A stretch of DNA of 64,000 bases from Chitinophaga oryziterrae (GCF_009758125.1 NZ_WRXO01000006.1:1-64000), one strand, 5' to 3'; positions 1 through 11,111 are shown, counted from the first letter of the stretch. Made by a program: numbers and translations. Notes: a model not told the origin generated them from the sequence alone.

Positions 1-584
1 GAATGGAAGGTCATGGCAGGGAAAATATCTCCTCATCAGTAGATGTAAGTCGTACCATTGGCTGGTTTACATCGATGTACCCGGTGTTATTGAAAAATAA
101 AGAAGATACAGGTAGCTTATTAAAAGGTATAAAAGAACAACTGCGTAGCATCCCCGACAAAGGGCTGGGTTATGGATTGCAACAAACAGGCGTTACAGAA
201 TGGGACCTGCTATTTAATTACTTAGGTCAGTTAGATAGCAGCAGTGGTAAAAGCCTGCTGATGCCGGCCGACGAACCTTCAGGCTCCGGAGTGGCATCAG
301 GTAACCGGCAGTCAGTAAAGATAAATGTGAACAGCATGGTGCAAGGCGGCGAGTTATTTGTTCACTGGAACTATAGCAAACGTCATTATGAAGACAGTAC
401 AATAGCACAGCTCTCATCAAATTATATCACTGCTCTCACCGCCTTGATCACTCATTGTGTATCACAAACAGGGGCTGTGTTTACACCTTCAGACTATGGT
501 CTTGGCAAAGAGATCAGTTACGAAGAACTGGATAGCTTCCTGAACGAAAATGACGCTGATACCAACGATATCATGATCTTCTAA
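1..584 (+). CDS. NRPS, C-terminal end of an epimerization domain (5' partial)
   Basis: This is the 3' end of a nonribosomal peptide synthetase gene that starts outside the window. Seen: the epimerization-domain motifs EGHGRE (first residues), DVSRTIGWFTSMYP (about residues 14-27) and FNYLGQ (about 71-76), followed by an acidic tail that ends in NDADTNDIMIF. Epimerization domains convert the PCP-bound L-residue of the last upstream module to the D form. The next NRPS gene starts 18 bases after the stop, so the two form an operon. The acidic C-terminal tail has the character of a short linear docking motif for the TubC-like docking domain at the start of the next protein; that pairing is an inference. 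How many modules precede it cannot be known from this window. Confidence 0.9.
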   Translation, partial: MEGHGRENISSSVDVSRTIGWFTSMYPVLLKNKEDTGSLLKGIKEQLRSIPDKGLGYGLQQTGVTEWDLLFNYLGQLDSSSGKSLLMPADEPSGSGVASGNRQSVKINVNSMVQGGELFVHWNYSKRHYEDSTIAQLSSNYITALTALITHCVSQTGAVFTPSDYGLGKEISYEELDSFLNENDADTNDIMIF

Positions 585-602
585 AAAAGAAAAACAAAAA
601 AA

Positions 603-3600
603 ATGAGTATAAAAGAATTTGTTCAGAATCTTGAATCAAAAGACTTTTATCTGGCCGTTGAAAATGAGAACCTGGTGCTGCGTGGAAAGAAGAATGCTCC
701 TGTTAGTAAAAAATTACAGGGTGTAGCCGATGCTTCAGAGATCATCAGCTATATTAAAGAGAATAAAGCGGAACTGATAAAGTATCTCTCTACAGTTCCG
801 CAGGGGACTAAAAAGAAAGAGAATGTTACTGCTATTTACCGTTTATCACCCATGCAGGAAGGATTGTTGTTCCATAGCCTGTATGACAAACAAAATAGCG
901 CTTACAGAGAACAGCTTACCTGTGAATTTGATAATCTGAATATTGATATTTTTTCCCGTTGCTGGGACCTGCTTTTGCAACGGCATAGCATCTTACGTAC
1001 AGGTTTTCAGGTAGATGCTTTTGAGATCCCTGTTCAATGCGTTTATGCAGATAGAAAGATGCCTGTTGAGATCATAGATCTGCGCGAGATGGATAGCGTT
1101 ACACGTGATGCTGTGATGAAACAGCAACAGTTGCAGGACAGGAACACGCAACTTGATTTCAGACAGGCGCCTTTAATGAAGGTCACTTTGTTCTGGCTGG
1201 GAGATACGCGTTATATAATGTCATGGACATACCACCATATTCTTATTGATGGATGGTCTATGCACTTGCTTATTAATAAATTCCTGACATGCTACGAACT
1301 CCTCGCTACAGGAAAAGAGATACCGGCGGGAGAGGAAGACAGATACGAAGACTTTATCCGTTATATTGAAAAGACAGACAAAAAGCAGGAAGAACAGTAC
1401 TGGAAGAATTACATGCAGGGAGTAGACACCGGTACCCTGCTTCCTTTTATAGATCTCAGCAGAGATCGCAACAAGGGTGTAGAAAGTTATTGTGAAAAAA
1501 CAGTTGTATTTGAGGAAGAGCAGACGAAGAGAATTCAGTCGTACGCACAAAAACACGGCATCACAGTGAATACTGTAATGCAAGGTGTCTGGTCATATCT
1601 GCTGCACCGGTATACTGGTTTACAGCATGTCACTTTTGGGGTAACTGCGTCCGGCCGCCCGGCGGACCTGCCCAACGTGGAAAAGAGGATTGGTATCTAT
1701 ATCAATCTCATTCCTTTACATGCAGACTTTAGCGGACAGCAAACAGTGATTGGCTGGCTGCAGAATATTCAGCGGGAACAATTGCGGGCCCGTGAGTATC
1801 ATACCTCGATAGGTAATATCCAGAAATGGATAGGAGTGCAGGGGGATTTATTTGATACTATGATCACATTCCAGAATTTCCCGGTGAATGAATCTGCCAC
1901 ATCTGCATCAATACCGCAGCTGAAGGTATCTGGCCTGCAGATGTATGAGCAGTCAACTAATTATCCGCTTAGTATCCGCATCGCTCTGACTGCGGATACG
2001 GTTATTCAATTCATTTATAAGAACAGCCTGTTGAGTGATGCGGACCTGATAATGATCAACCGGCACTTTCAGGATATACTGTTACAGATAACCGGCAACA
2101 CTGCCCTGGAACTGAAAGATCTCCGTCTGCTGTCTCCTGAGGAGGATCGTGATATCATCGCTTCCTTTAGTGCCGGCAAACGAAATCAACATGCATTTGT
2201 TCATACTTCGATAACCGCTTATTTCTCTGAGCAGGTCGCGAAAAATCCTGCGGCCATTGCTTTGATCTGTGGCAATGAACGGCTCAGCTATGGAGATCTG
2301 GATGCCCGTGCTAATCGTCTGGCTCACTATCTGATAAAGCTGGGGGTAAAAGAAGAAATGCTGCTGCCTGTATGCCTGCAACCCTCCGCAGGCATGATCG
2401 TGAGTATTCTTGCCATCATGAAGACCGGTGCTGCATATGTTCCTGTAGATCCGGGTTGTCCTGCCGAAAGATTCACTTATATACTCAGAGAAACAGGCGC
2501 GCGTTTTATACTGGCAGATGCGGGAACAGAAGATATATTGGATCCGGATATCAACATAATCAGCCTAGATACACATTGGCTGCAGATCAGCATGCAACCG
2601 GACACTAGTCCTGACGTACACGTAAGGCCAAACAACCTGGCTTACGTGATATACACCTCAGGTAGTACAGGAATGCCTAAGGGAGTAATGATAGAGCATC
2701 AGCAACTGCTGAATTATGTATCCAATGGCATCCGTATGTATGGCGCTGCGGGAGCTGGCGCGGGAAGTTTTCTGCATTTATCCTATACATTCGATGCTTC
2801 GTTAACAGCGTTATTTGTTCCTCTTTTACAGGGAAGATCACTCGTTGTAGGTCAGGGCAACTCCGTAAATGCATTTGAAGATCCGGCATTAACAGCCAAT
2901 GCGCCATATGACTTTATCAAAATAACCCCCGCGCATTTACCGTTGCTGGAATCGATGATGGGGGCAGATGGTGTAGGCAATCTTACCCGGAAACTGGTAA
3001 TAGGCGGAGAAGCATTACATGCAGGTTATTTACAGTTCCTGTTTGATGCAGGGACCGACATTGAAATTATCAATGAATATGGCCCTACGGAAACGACTGT
3101 AGGATGCACTACATGGAGTATCAATACGGCCACTGGTCCAACAACCAGGGAAGGCAGCCTGCCTATAGGCAAACCGCTGGATAATACGGTGGTTTATATC
3201 GTTGACGTCAATAATAGCAACATACTTTGTCCTGTAGGTGTGGCTGGTGAACTTTGTATTGCCGGTGAACAGGTGGGCAGAGGTTATCTGCATCAGGAGG
3301 AACTTACCGCTGCCAGATTTGTAGAAGATCCTTTTGCACCAGGCAGGATGTACCGTACAGGTGATATCGCCAGATGGCAGGCAGATGGTAACCTCGCTTT
3401 CCTTGGCAGGACCGACGATCAGCTGAAAATAAAAGGGTATCGTATTGAGCCGGGAGAAGTGGAAATGCAGATACAGCAGACGCCGGGAGTGAAACAGGCC
3501 GTGGTAATAATGCGTGAGGACAAACATCATAATCCGGTATTGATAGCATACGTGGTGGCGGATGAACAATTTGACGAGGTGCTGACAAGAGAATTGCTTG

Positions 3601-6600
3601 GCAGAAGGCTGCCCGATTATATGGTACCAGCCATATTATTCAGAATAGATGAAATGCCATTGACCGTAAATGGTAAAATAGACAGGAAAAAGCTGCCTGC
3701 GGTAGATACTTCCCTGCGCTCTCTGAAGCAATATCAGGAACCACGCAACGAAACAGAAGAAAAACTGGTCCTCGCCTTTCAGGCATTACTGGAAGTACCA
3801 AAGATTGGTATCAGCGATAATTTCTTTGAGTTGGGTGGCAACTCGCTGCTGGCAATCCGTTTAATTGCACTTATCCGCAAGCAGTTCGGTAAAGAGATTG
3901 CAATAAAGGAAGTATTTGATCACCCGGATGTAACTTCATTGGCACTGAGATTGGAACAGCATACAGACGTAAAGCAGGCGGTGATCACGAAATATCCGGC
4001 AAACATTTCTATGCCACTTTCATTCGGACAGGAAAGACTGTGGTTTATGTATAACATGCAAAAAGGGACGCAGCATCAGGTCGCATGGGTATTCAGACTG
4101 ATGGGACAATTAAAACCCGATGCACTCGAATCAGCGTTTAAAGCGATTGTCAGCCGGCATCATATACTCCGTTCTGTCATAAAGGAAGAGAATGGAATAC
4201 CTTATCAGGTGATTAAGGAAGCAGATCTCTGGCAGATGAATATAATAAACGAAGAAGACATAAGAGGAAACGGGGCCGGAAAAGTAGATCGTTATATTAA
4301 CAGAATGCTTGGGTATAAGTTTGATCTGTCCGAAGACCACATGTTAAAGGTAACGCTCATCAGGTTGGTGGAAGAGAATAGCTATATGCTGGTTACGCAG
4401 ACTCATCATATTGCTTTTGATGGCTGGTCCGTAGGTATCCTTGCGGCTGAACTGAGTGCATTGTACACTGCTGCAATAAAGGACCAGACTCCCGCATTGC
4501 CGGTATTGCCGGTACAATATGGAGATTTCGCTATCTGGCAACGCAGCCATTTGTCAGGCGGACTGCTGGAAAATAAACTATCATACTGGAAACAGAAACT
4601 GCATGATGTTGCGCCGCTGGAACTACCGCTGGATTATCTGAGGCCCGCCATTCAGAGTTACCATAGTGCAAATGTACAATGGCATATCGGGAGAGAATTG
4701 CTCGATAAACTGAACACGCTTTCCCGCAGTGAAGGAGCCACTTTATTTATGACACTGCTCAGTGTCTTTAAGGTGCTGATATTCCGTTATAGCGGCCTGA
4801 CGGATATTTGTATCGGTACTCCCGTTGCCGGCCGGTATCAGGAAGAAGTGGAAACGCTCATTGGTTGTTTCGTCAATACCATTGCACTCCGTACACACCT
4901 GGATGCAGAACAGCCATTCCGGGACCTTCTGAGAGCGGTGAAAGAGGTGACATTAAGTGCTTATGAATATCAGGATATTCCATTCGAGAAAATTGTACAG
5001 GCATTGGACCAGGAAAGGGATATGAGTCGTTCTCCTTTGTTCCAGGTGGTGTTCGCGCTGCATAATACACCCCGGATTGAACCATTGGAAATGCCGGACG
5101 TACAATTCTTCCCGGTTATAAAGGACCATGCTACCTGTGCATATGATTTGGACCTTGATGCCATCGAGTCTGCAGATGGATTATATCTTTCGATGAATTA
5201 TTGTGCAGATCTGTTTAAGGCGGAAACCATTCACAGGATGCTCATTCATTACACAAATCTTTTACAGGCAGTTGTTGAAGCGCCGGATGTTGCAATCTTC
5301 GATCTGAAATTATCCTCTCTGTTGGAAGACCATCAGTTTGCGCTTACATTTAACACAACAAAAACGGAATATCCGGAAAATGAATCGGTCACAGATCTCT
5401 TCAGCTATCAGGTGAAAACTACTCCGGACGCGATTGCATTGGTATACGGGGAACGGCAGTACACTTATCATGAACTGGATAAAGAGAGTAACAGACTTGC
5501 GCATCTGCTGCTTGCACAGGGTGTAAAGGAGGGGATGTTCGTACCTGTATGTATTGAGCGTTCCGCAGCACTTATCATCGCAATCATAGCGGTGTTGAAA
5601 ACCGGAGCGGTCTATGTACCCGTGGACCCTGATTATCCCGCAGAACGTATCTCTTACATGCTCAATGATGTTAACGCGTCGGTATTCATCACAACCTCAC
5701 AATACATTCCTGCGGGAAACGTCCGTGTAATTAACCTCATTGAGGAAAAAGAACATCTCCTGCAACTGCCGGATACGCCAACGGGCGTGACTGTCAATGC
5801 AGATGCACTTGCATATATTATGTATACTTCAGGTTCCACTGGTAAGCCTAAAGGAGTAATGGTGGAACATGGAAATATTGTAAGCCTCGTAAAAGGCGTA
5901 TCGTATGTTGACCTTTCGCCTGATACTACTCTTTTATCCACTGGTTCTCCCTCATTCGATGCTACCACAATAGAATACTGGGGCACCTTGTTAAATGGAG
6001 GCCGGCTGGTGATGTGCAGCCAGCAGGATTTGCTCGATGTAACATCTCTGGAAGAGATGATCACTAAGGAACATGTAAATACAATGTGGCTTACCAGCGG
6101 TTGGTTTGGACAGGTAATAGAAGCCGATATCACCGTCTTTTCTCATCTCAGTACAATAATGGTAGGAGGAGACCGCCTTCCTCCTTCACATATCGACCGT
6201 GTTAAAAGGTATTACCCTGATCTGAAGGTTATTAACGGATATGGTCCTACGGAAAACACGACCTTTTCACTTACTTATGAGGTGCCGCAGATGCAGGGCC
6301 TCAGAGAAATACCGATAGGCCGTCCTTTGTCAAATCGTATTGCCTACGTGTTGGATGCGTATCATCGTTTATGCCCGCTGGGAATTGCCGGCGAATTATA
6401 TGTAGGTGGCGCCGGTTTGTCAAGAGGGTACCTGAATCAGCCTGAACTTACAGCAGAAAAATTTACCGGAATATCTTTTGACGGGGGAGAAGAAGTCCGT
6501 CTTTATCGTACAGGGGATATGGCCCGGTGGATGGAAGATGGAAACATAGCATTCCTCGGAAGAAAAGACAGCCAGGTGAAGATACGTGGATATCGTATAG

Positions 6601-9600
6601 AACTGGGAGAGGTAGAACAGATGATAGAGCAATTGCCGGATGTTAGTCAGGCCGTCGTTGTAGTGCTTAAAAATGATATGGGGCAGCAGCAACTGGTGGG
6701 ATATGTAGTGACGGGCGGCGAGGTATTTCAGAGTACGGAAGCTGTCGCTGTTCTGAAGGAGCGTTTGCCAGCCTATATGGTGCCTGTAGTCATATACAAA
6801 GTGCCGGAAATACCCCTGACAGGTAACGGGAAGGTAGATCGCAAAGCCCTGCCTGCACTTGCGCTTCGCAATACTTTTATAGTGGAATATGAAGCTCCCC
6901 GGAATGCTTTGGAAGAAGCTATTGCGGCTATATGGGCAAGATTGCTGGATCTTGAAAAAGTAGGGGTTAATAATAACTATTTTGACCTGGGCGGTCATTC
7001 ACTCCTTGCTGTAAGGATACTATCATCTATTCGTAATGAGCTTGCAAAGGAGGTTACGATCAGGGACATCTTTGAGTTCCCCACTGTTGCAAAGCTGGCA
7101 GAAAGGATAGAAGAAACAAACAATGGGGTCCTGTTACCGGTTATCCAGCCCGGTGCACATAACGGGAAAATGAAATTATCCTATGGTCAGGAACGTTTGT
7201 GGTTTATTGATAAACTTACAGGAAGTGTGCAGTATCATATGCCATGGGTATTCCGTTTACATGGTGATCTGGATGCAGATGTGGTGGAGGCTTCTTTCAG
7301 GGAGATCATTAATCGTCATCAGGTATTACGTTCCGTAATCACGGAAGAAGAGGGGAATGTCATGCAGTCTTTGATGCCTGTAAGCAATTGGAAAATGCTG
7401 CGGCTCAATGAGGAAGAACTGACATGCGGACTGGATGAATATATCTGCGGACTGATAGCTCAACCTTTTAATCTTGCAGAAGATTTTATGATAAGGCTCA
7501 CGCTGCTGAAAATCTCTGATAAGGAACATGTACTTGCTATTATCCTGCATCACATTGTTTTTGATGGATGGTCCATTGGTATTATGGTAAATGAACTGGT
7601 GGAGTTATACAAAGCCAGTATGGAAAACCGGCCGGCTGTCCTGCCGGAGTTACGGGTACAGTATGCAGACTACGCTCATTGGCAGCGTACCTATTTATCA
7701 GAAGAGGTCCTGACCGGAAAACTTAGTTACTGGAAAGAACAGTTGTCAGGCATAAGACCCCTTTCATTGTTCACAGACTTTCCGCGTCCTGCAGTACAGA
7801 GTATAAGGGGCGGAATAGCCCGCAGGAGGCTTGATAAGGAGCTAAGTGAACGCTTGACGGCCTTGTCTGCAAAAGAGGGCGCAACGCTCTTTATGACTAT
7901 GCTGGCAGCGTTTAAAATTGTATTGTATCGTTATTCCGGACAGTCTGATATTTCTGTGGGTAGTATGGTTGCCGGGAGGCAGCAGAAAGAAGTGGAAAAT
8001 CTAATCGGGTTCTTCATCAATACGCTCGCACTTCGCACAAATGTAAAGGAACAGGCCAGCTTTACAGAACTGTTACAAGAGGTGAAAGAAGTGACCCTGG
8101 CCGCTTATGAACATCAGGATGTACCGTTTGAGAAGGTTGTGGAGGTATTGGGCATTGAAAGGGATCTTGGCAGAACACCTTTATTCCAGGTAACATTTAC
8201 CTTACAGAATATGCCTGAAGGAGATGACTTAAACCTTGGTACAGTAGAGGTGACGGATAATGCCAGCGGAGAGATTACATCAAAATTTGATCTTAACGTT
8301 GAAGTAACGGAAGCGCCGGAAGGACTTTACCTGTTGCTTACATACTGTAGTGATCTGTACAGGAGTGAAACAATAGAACGTTTGCTTGATCACTATGAAA
8401 ATGTGCTGGAAGCAGTAGTGGCAAATGCTAATAAATCAATAGGCAGCCTTACGATACTTGAACCCGAAGAAACGTATCAGCTGTTATCTGTAAGAAAAGG
8501 ACCTGAACTAATACTCCCCGGCAACAATAATATTCTTGATCTCTTTGAGGCACAGGTGCAGGCAACCCCGGATGCACCTGCAATTATCTTTGGAGAAGAG
8601 CGTCTTACCTACGCGGAACTGGACGCGGCAGCCAACAGGGTAGCTCATTTTTTACAAAAGATGGGAGTAAAAGAGGAAATGCTGGTACCGCTATGTTTAC
8701 GCCGTTCTGTTAATCTGATAACAGGTATACTGGGTATACTTAAAGCTGGTGGCGCCTATGTTCCTTTAGACCCGGATTATCCTGCGGCCCGTCTGGAGTA
8801 TATCCTGAAAGATACAGATGCCCGCTTTGTACTGGCGGATGCTTTCACAGAAGAGTTCTTGCCCGATGGCGTTACGGTGATAAGCTTTGATACTTATTGG
8901 TCGCAGATTAGTCTGCAGCCTTCCGGAGTACCGTCACGTAATGTATCAGACCGCACATTGGCTTATGTGATATATACTTCTGGTAGTACCGGTATTCCAA
9001 AGGGTATGATGATAGAACATCGTCAACTCTTAAATTATGCACTGAACGGATTGGCGCTATATGGCGGAAAGGGTGAAGGTGCCGGCAGTTTTATGCACCT
9101 GTCATATACTTTCGATGCATCCCTGACTGCCTTATTCGTTCCGTTGCTTGGCGGAAGATTGCTGGTATTGGGCAGGGGGGAAGGAATAGAGGCGTTTGAA
9201 GACCCTGCATTGACTGAACATGCGCCTTATGATTTTATTAAACTAACGCCGGGGCATTTATCCGTGCTGGATGCATTAGTGGGAGCAGAGGGGCTCCGTG
9301 CACTTACAGGAAAGATTATAGCAGGTGGTGAGGCATTACATACACGTCATGTACAATTTCTGGCAGACGCGGGTCTGGATATGGAAGTCATTAACGAATA
9401 CGGGCCTACGGAAACAACAGTTGGTTGTAGTATTTACCGGTTTAACACAAATGCCGTTTTGCCTTTAACAGATGGGAGTCTGCCTATCGGTACCGCACTG
9501 GCAAACACAAGTCTGTATGTAGTGGATATCAATAACCCTGAAGTGCTTTGTCCGCCGGGGGCAGAAGGAGAGTTATGTATTGGAGGCTCGCAGGTGGGAC

Positions 9601-11111
9601 GTGGTTATCTCGGTCAGCCGGGGCAGACAGTTGCAAAGTTCCTGACAGATCCGTTCAGTAAAGGATCAGGTGCACGGATGTATCGCACGGGAGATAAGGT
9701 AAGATGGCTGTTGGACGGGAATCTGGCCTTTCTGGGCAGAATCGATGAGCAGGTAAAGATCAATGGTTACCGTATAGAGCCGGGAGAAATAGTATACTGC
9801 CTGCTGAAAGTCGATGATGTAAAAGACGCAGTAATAATAATACATGCGGAAAAGTTATATGCATATATTCAGATAGAAGAAGAAAAATATCCTGATCTGA
9901 CCCGGACAGGAATGCTGATAAGCAGGGCGATGGCTTTTGTCGCAGAACAACTGCCATCTTATCTGCATCCGGCCGGCATTATCCCCGTACATAAATACCC
10001 GCTTACTTCACATGGTAAAACAGATAAGAAAACACTGGTAAGACTTTATCCGCCGGGAATGCTGAAAAGTGAGCATACTGGTCCTGCAAACAGTACCGAA
10101 GAAATGCTCGCTGTTATCTGGCAGGATCTGCTTGGTTTGGATCAGGTAGGTGTGCTGGACAACTTCTTTTCGCTTGGCGGGCATTCCCTTAGTATGGTGC
10201 AGATGTTGAGCCGGTTGAGAGAGTACGGGATAGAACTCACGCTGAAGGAACTCTTTAATGCGCAGACGGTAAGAGATCAATCAGCGCTTATCCATACCCT
10301 TAAGCCGGAAATACAGCATCCCCATCTCATTCAATTGAATAACGTTACTGGGGGAGCTCCCGTATTTATATTACCGGGTTCAATCGGACTTTCTGATGAC
10401 TATGAGGAATTGGCGGCTCATTTTGTGCATTGCCCGGTATATGGTATTCAGATGGAAGGAATATACCCGGGAGAAAAGCCGCTTGATAATATCGCTGATA
10501 TAGCGTCCCTCAATATCGAACGTATCAGGAAAGTTCAGGCAGTGGGGCCGTACAGATTTATCGGACATTCATTCGGTGCACATGTCGCGTTTGAAATGGG
10601 CCGGCAACTGGAAACAGCAGGAGAAATTGTCGGCTGGATCGCCTTACTGGACGTCGCGGCAGATATGAAAGCCGGTAATATTACAACTGGCATAGTAATG
10701 CAGACAGCAGCCGACGTATTTAGTGCCCACAGGCTCCTTAACGAGGAATATCTCAACTGGGGTGATAAGTTGGAGGCAGAACTGAAGGAACTCAGTATTG
10801 GGCAGATAGTGCCCCATATAAGGGCATTCCTGAAAACGGTAAGCCCTGCGCCGGCAAATATTGATCATCTGTTGAATCAGCTGGATGTGCGTATTCATAA
10901 CATGTTTATTACATACCATCCTCAGCAGAAAATCAGCGCTCCCCTGATTATTGCTCCTGCGTCCGCAACCAGGCTGAAGGAAAATGACTATCTGGAATGG
11001 GTGTCTTATAGCACTGAATCAGAGGTAGTTATACTGCCCGGTAACCATTTTACCGTAGTAAAAGGAAAGGGCGCGACATCCTTACATAAATTTTTAACAG
11101 AAAAAAACTAA
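603..11111 (+). CDS. Three-module nonribosomal peptide synthetase with terminal thioesterase
   Basis: A 3502-residue terminating NRPS. Domain order: TubC-like N-terminal docking domain (1-65); C1 (SPMQEGLLFHS near 81, HHILIDG near 211); A1 (TSGSTGMPKG near 685, NEYGPTETT near 823); PCP1 (GGNSL near 1080); C2 (HHIAFDG near 1266); A2 (TSGSTGKPKG near 1742, NGYGPTEN near 1877); PCP2 (GGHSL near 2131); C3 (HHIVFDG near 2315); A3 (near 2791 and 2932); PCP3 (GGHSL near 3192); thioesterase (GHSFGA near 3320, Asp near 3348, His near 3480). All three C domains keep HHxxxDG. C1 follows an upstream epimerization domain, so it should be a D-accepting (DCL) condensation domain. By-eye specificity codes are D-A-T-K-V-G-E-V-G (A1, Asn-like), D-A-I-W-M-G-G-T-F (A2, Val-like) and D-A-T-K-I-G-E-V-G (A3, Asn-like). 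No epimerization or tailoring domain is present. The thioesterase releases or cyclizes the peptide. Confidence 0.95.
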   Translation: MSIKEFVQNLESKDFYLAVENENLVLRGKKNAPVSKKLQGVADASEIISYIKENKAELIKYLSTVPQGTKKKENVTAIYRLSPMQEGLLFHSLYDKQNSAYREQLTCEFDNLNIDIFSRCWDLLLQRHSILRTGFQVDAFEIPVQCVYADRKMPVEIIDLREMDSVTRDAVMKQQQLQDRNTQLDFRQAPLMKVTLFWLGDTRYIMSWTYHHILIDGWSMHLLINKFLTCYELLATGKEIPAGEEDRYEDFIRYIEKTDKKQEEQYWKNYMQGVDTGTLLPFIDLSRDRNKGVESYCEKTVVFEEEQTKRIQSYAQKHGITVNTVMQGVWSYLLHRYTGLQHVTFGVTASGRPADLPNVEKRIGIYINLIPLHADFSGQQTVIGWLQNIQREQLRAREYHTSIGNIQKWIGVQGDLFDTMITFQNFPVNESATSASIPQLKVSGLQMYEQSTNYPLSIRIALTADTVIQFIYKNSLLSDADLIMINRHFQDILLQITGNTALELKDLRLLSPEEDRDIIASFSAGKRNQHAFVHTSITAYFSEQVAKNPAAIALICGNERLSYGDLDARANRLAHYLIKLGVKEEMLLPVCLQPSAGMIVSILAIMKTGAAYVPVDPGCPAERFTYILRETGARFILADAGTEDILDPDINIISLDTHWLQISMQPDTSPDVHVRPNNLAYVIYTSGSTGMPKGVMIEHQQLLNYVSNGIRMYGAAGAGAGSFLHLSYTFDASLTALFVPLLQGRSLVVGQGNSVNAFEDPALTANAPYDFIKITPAHLPLLESMMGADGVGNLTRKLVIGGEALHAGYLQFLFDAGTDIEIINEYGPTETTVGCTTWSINTATGPTTREGSLPIGKPLDNTVVYIVDVNNSNILCPVGVAGELCIAGEQVGRGYLHQEELTAARFVEDPFAPGRMYRTGDIARWQADGNLAFLGRTDDQLKIKGYRIEPGEVEMQIQQTPGVKQAVVIMREDKHHNPVLIAYVVADEQFDEVLTRELLGRRLPDYMVPAILFRIDEMPLTVNGKIDRKKLPAVDTSLRSLKQYQEPRNETEEKLVLAFQALLEVPKIGISDNFFELGGNSLLAIRLIALIRKQFGKEIAIKEVFDHPDVTSLALRLEQHTDVKQAVITKYPANISMPLSFGQERLWFMYNMQKGTQHQVAWVFRLMGQLKPDALESAFKAIVSRHHILRSVIKEENGIPYQVIKEADLWQMNIINEEDIRGNGAGKVDRYINRMLGYKFDLSEDHMLKVTLIRLVEENSYMLVTQTHHIAFDGWSVGILAAELSALYTAAIKDQTPALPVLPVQYGDFAIWQRSHLSGGLLENKLSYWKQKLHDVAPLELPLDYLRPAIQSYHSANVQWHIGRELLDKLNTLSRSEGATLFMTLLSVFKVLIFRYSGLTDICIGTPVAGRYQEEVETLIGCFVNTIALRTHLDAEQPFRDLLRAVKEVTLSAYEYQDIPFEKIVQALDQERDMSRSPLFQVVFALHNTPRIEPLEMPDVQFFPVIKDHATCAYDLDLDAIESADGLYLSMNYCADLFKAETIHRMLIHYTNLLQAVVEAPDVAIFDLKLSSLLEDHQFALTFNTTKTEYPENESVTDLFSYQVKTTPDAIALVYGERQYTYHELDKESNRLAHLLLAQGVKEGMFVPVCIERSAALIIAIIAVLKTGAVYVPVDPDYPAERISYMLNDVNASVFITTSQYIPAGNVRVINLIEEKEHLLQLPDTPTGVTVNADALAYIMYTSGSTGKPKGVMVEHGNIVSLVKGVSYVDLSPDTTLLSTGSPSFDATTIEYWGTLLNGGRLVMCSQQDLLDVTSLEEMITKEHVNTMWLTSGWFGQVIEADITVFSHLSTIMVGGDRLPPSHIDRVKRYYPDLKVINGYGPTENTTFSLTYEVPQMQGLREIPIGRPLSNRIAYVLDAYHRLCPLGIAGELYVGGAGLSRGYLNQPELTAEKFTGISFDGGEEVRLYRTGDMARWMEDGNIAFLGRKDSQVKIRGYRIELGEVEQMIEQLPDVSQAVVVVLKNDMGQQQLVGYVVTGGEVFQSTEAVAVLKERLPAYMVPVVIYKVPEIPLTGNGKVDRKALPALALRNTFIVEYEAPRNALEEAIAAIWARLLDLEKVGVNNNYFDLGGHSLLAVRILSSIRNELAKEVTIRDIFEFPTVAKLAERIEETNNGVLLPVIQPGAHNGKMKLSYGQERLWFIDKLTGSVQYHMPWVFRLHGDLDADVVEASFREIINRHQVLRSVITEEEGNVMQSLMPVSNWKMLRLNEEELTCGLDEYICGLIAQPFNLAEDFMIRLTLLKISDKEHVLAIILHHIVFDGWSIGIMVNELVELYKASMENRPAVLPELRVQYADYAHWQRTYLSEEVLTGKLSYWKEQLSGIRPLSLFTDFPRPAVQSIRGGIARRRLDKELSERLTALSAKEGATLFMTMLAAFKIVLYRYSGQSDISVGSMVAGRQQKEVENLIGFFINTLALRTNVKEQASFTELLQEVKEVTLAAYEHQDVPFEKVVEVLGIERDLGRTPLFQVTFTLQNMPEGDDLNLGTVEVTDNASGEITSKFDLNVEVTEAPEGLYLLLTYCSDLYRSETIERLLDHYENVLEAVVANANKSIGSLTILEPEETYQLLSVRKGPELILPGNNNILDLFEAQVQATPDAPAIIFGEERLTYAELDAAANRVAHFLQKMGVKEEMLVPLCLRRSVNLITGILGILKAGGAYVPLDPDYPAARLEYILKDTDARFVLADAFTEEFLPDGVTVISFDTYWSQISLQPSGVPSRNVSDRTLAYVIYTSGSTGIPKGMMIEHRQLLNYALNGLALYGGKGEGAGSFMHLSYTFDASLTALFVPLLGGRLLVLGRGEGIEAFEDPALTEHAPYDFIKLTPGHLSVLDALVGAEGLRALTGKIIAGGEALHTRHVQFLADAGLDMEVINEYGPTETTVGCSIYRFNTNAVLPLTDGSLPIGTALANTSLYVVDINNPEVLCPPGAEGELCIGGSQVGRGYLGQPGQTVAKFLTDPFSKGSGARMYRTGDKVRWLLDGNLAFLGRIDEQVKINGYRIEPGEIVYCLLKVDDVKDAVIIIHAEKLYAYIQIEEEKYPDLTRTGMLISRAMAFVAEQLPSYLHPAGIIPVHKYPLTSHGKTDKKTLVRLYPPGMLKSEHTGPANSTEEMLAVIWQDLLGLDQVGVLDNFFSLGGHSLSMVQMLSRLREYGIELTLKELFNAQTVRDQSALIHTLKPEIQHPHLIQLNNVTGGAPVFILPGSIGLSDDYEELAAHFVHCPVYGIQMEGIYPGEKPLDNIADIASLNIERIRKVQAVGPYRFIGHSFGAHVAFEMGRQLETAGEIVGWIALLDVAADMKAGNITTGIVMQTAADVFSAHRLLNEEYLNWGDKLEAELKELSIGQIVPHIRAFLKTVSPAPANIDHLLNQLDVRIHNMFITYHPQQKISAPLIIAPASATRLKENDYLEWVSYSTESEVVILPGNHFTVVKGKGATSLHKFLTEKN

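Noticed and set aside
5654..6133. 159-codon minus-strand ORF inside the NRPS
   Set aside because: Shadow of the A2 domain coding strand; composition follows the NRPS codons.
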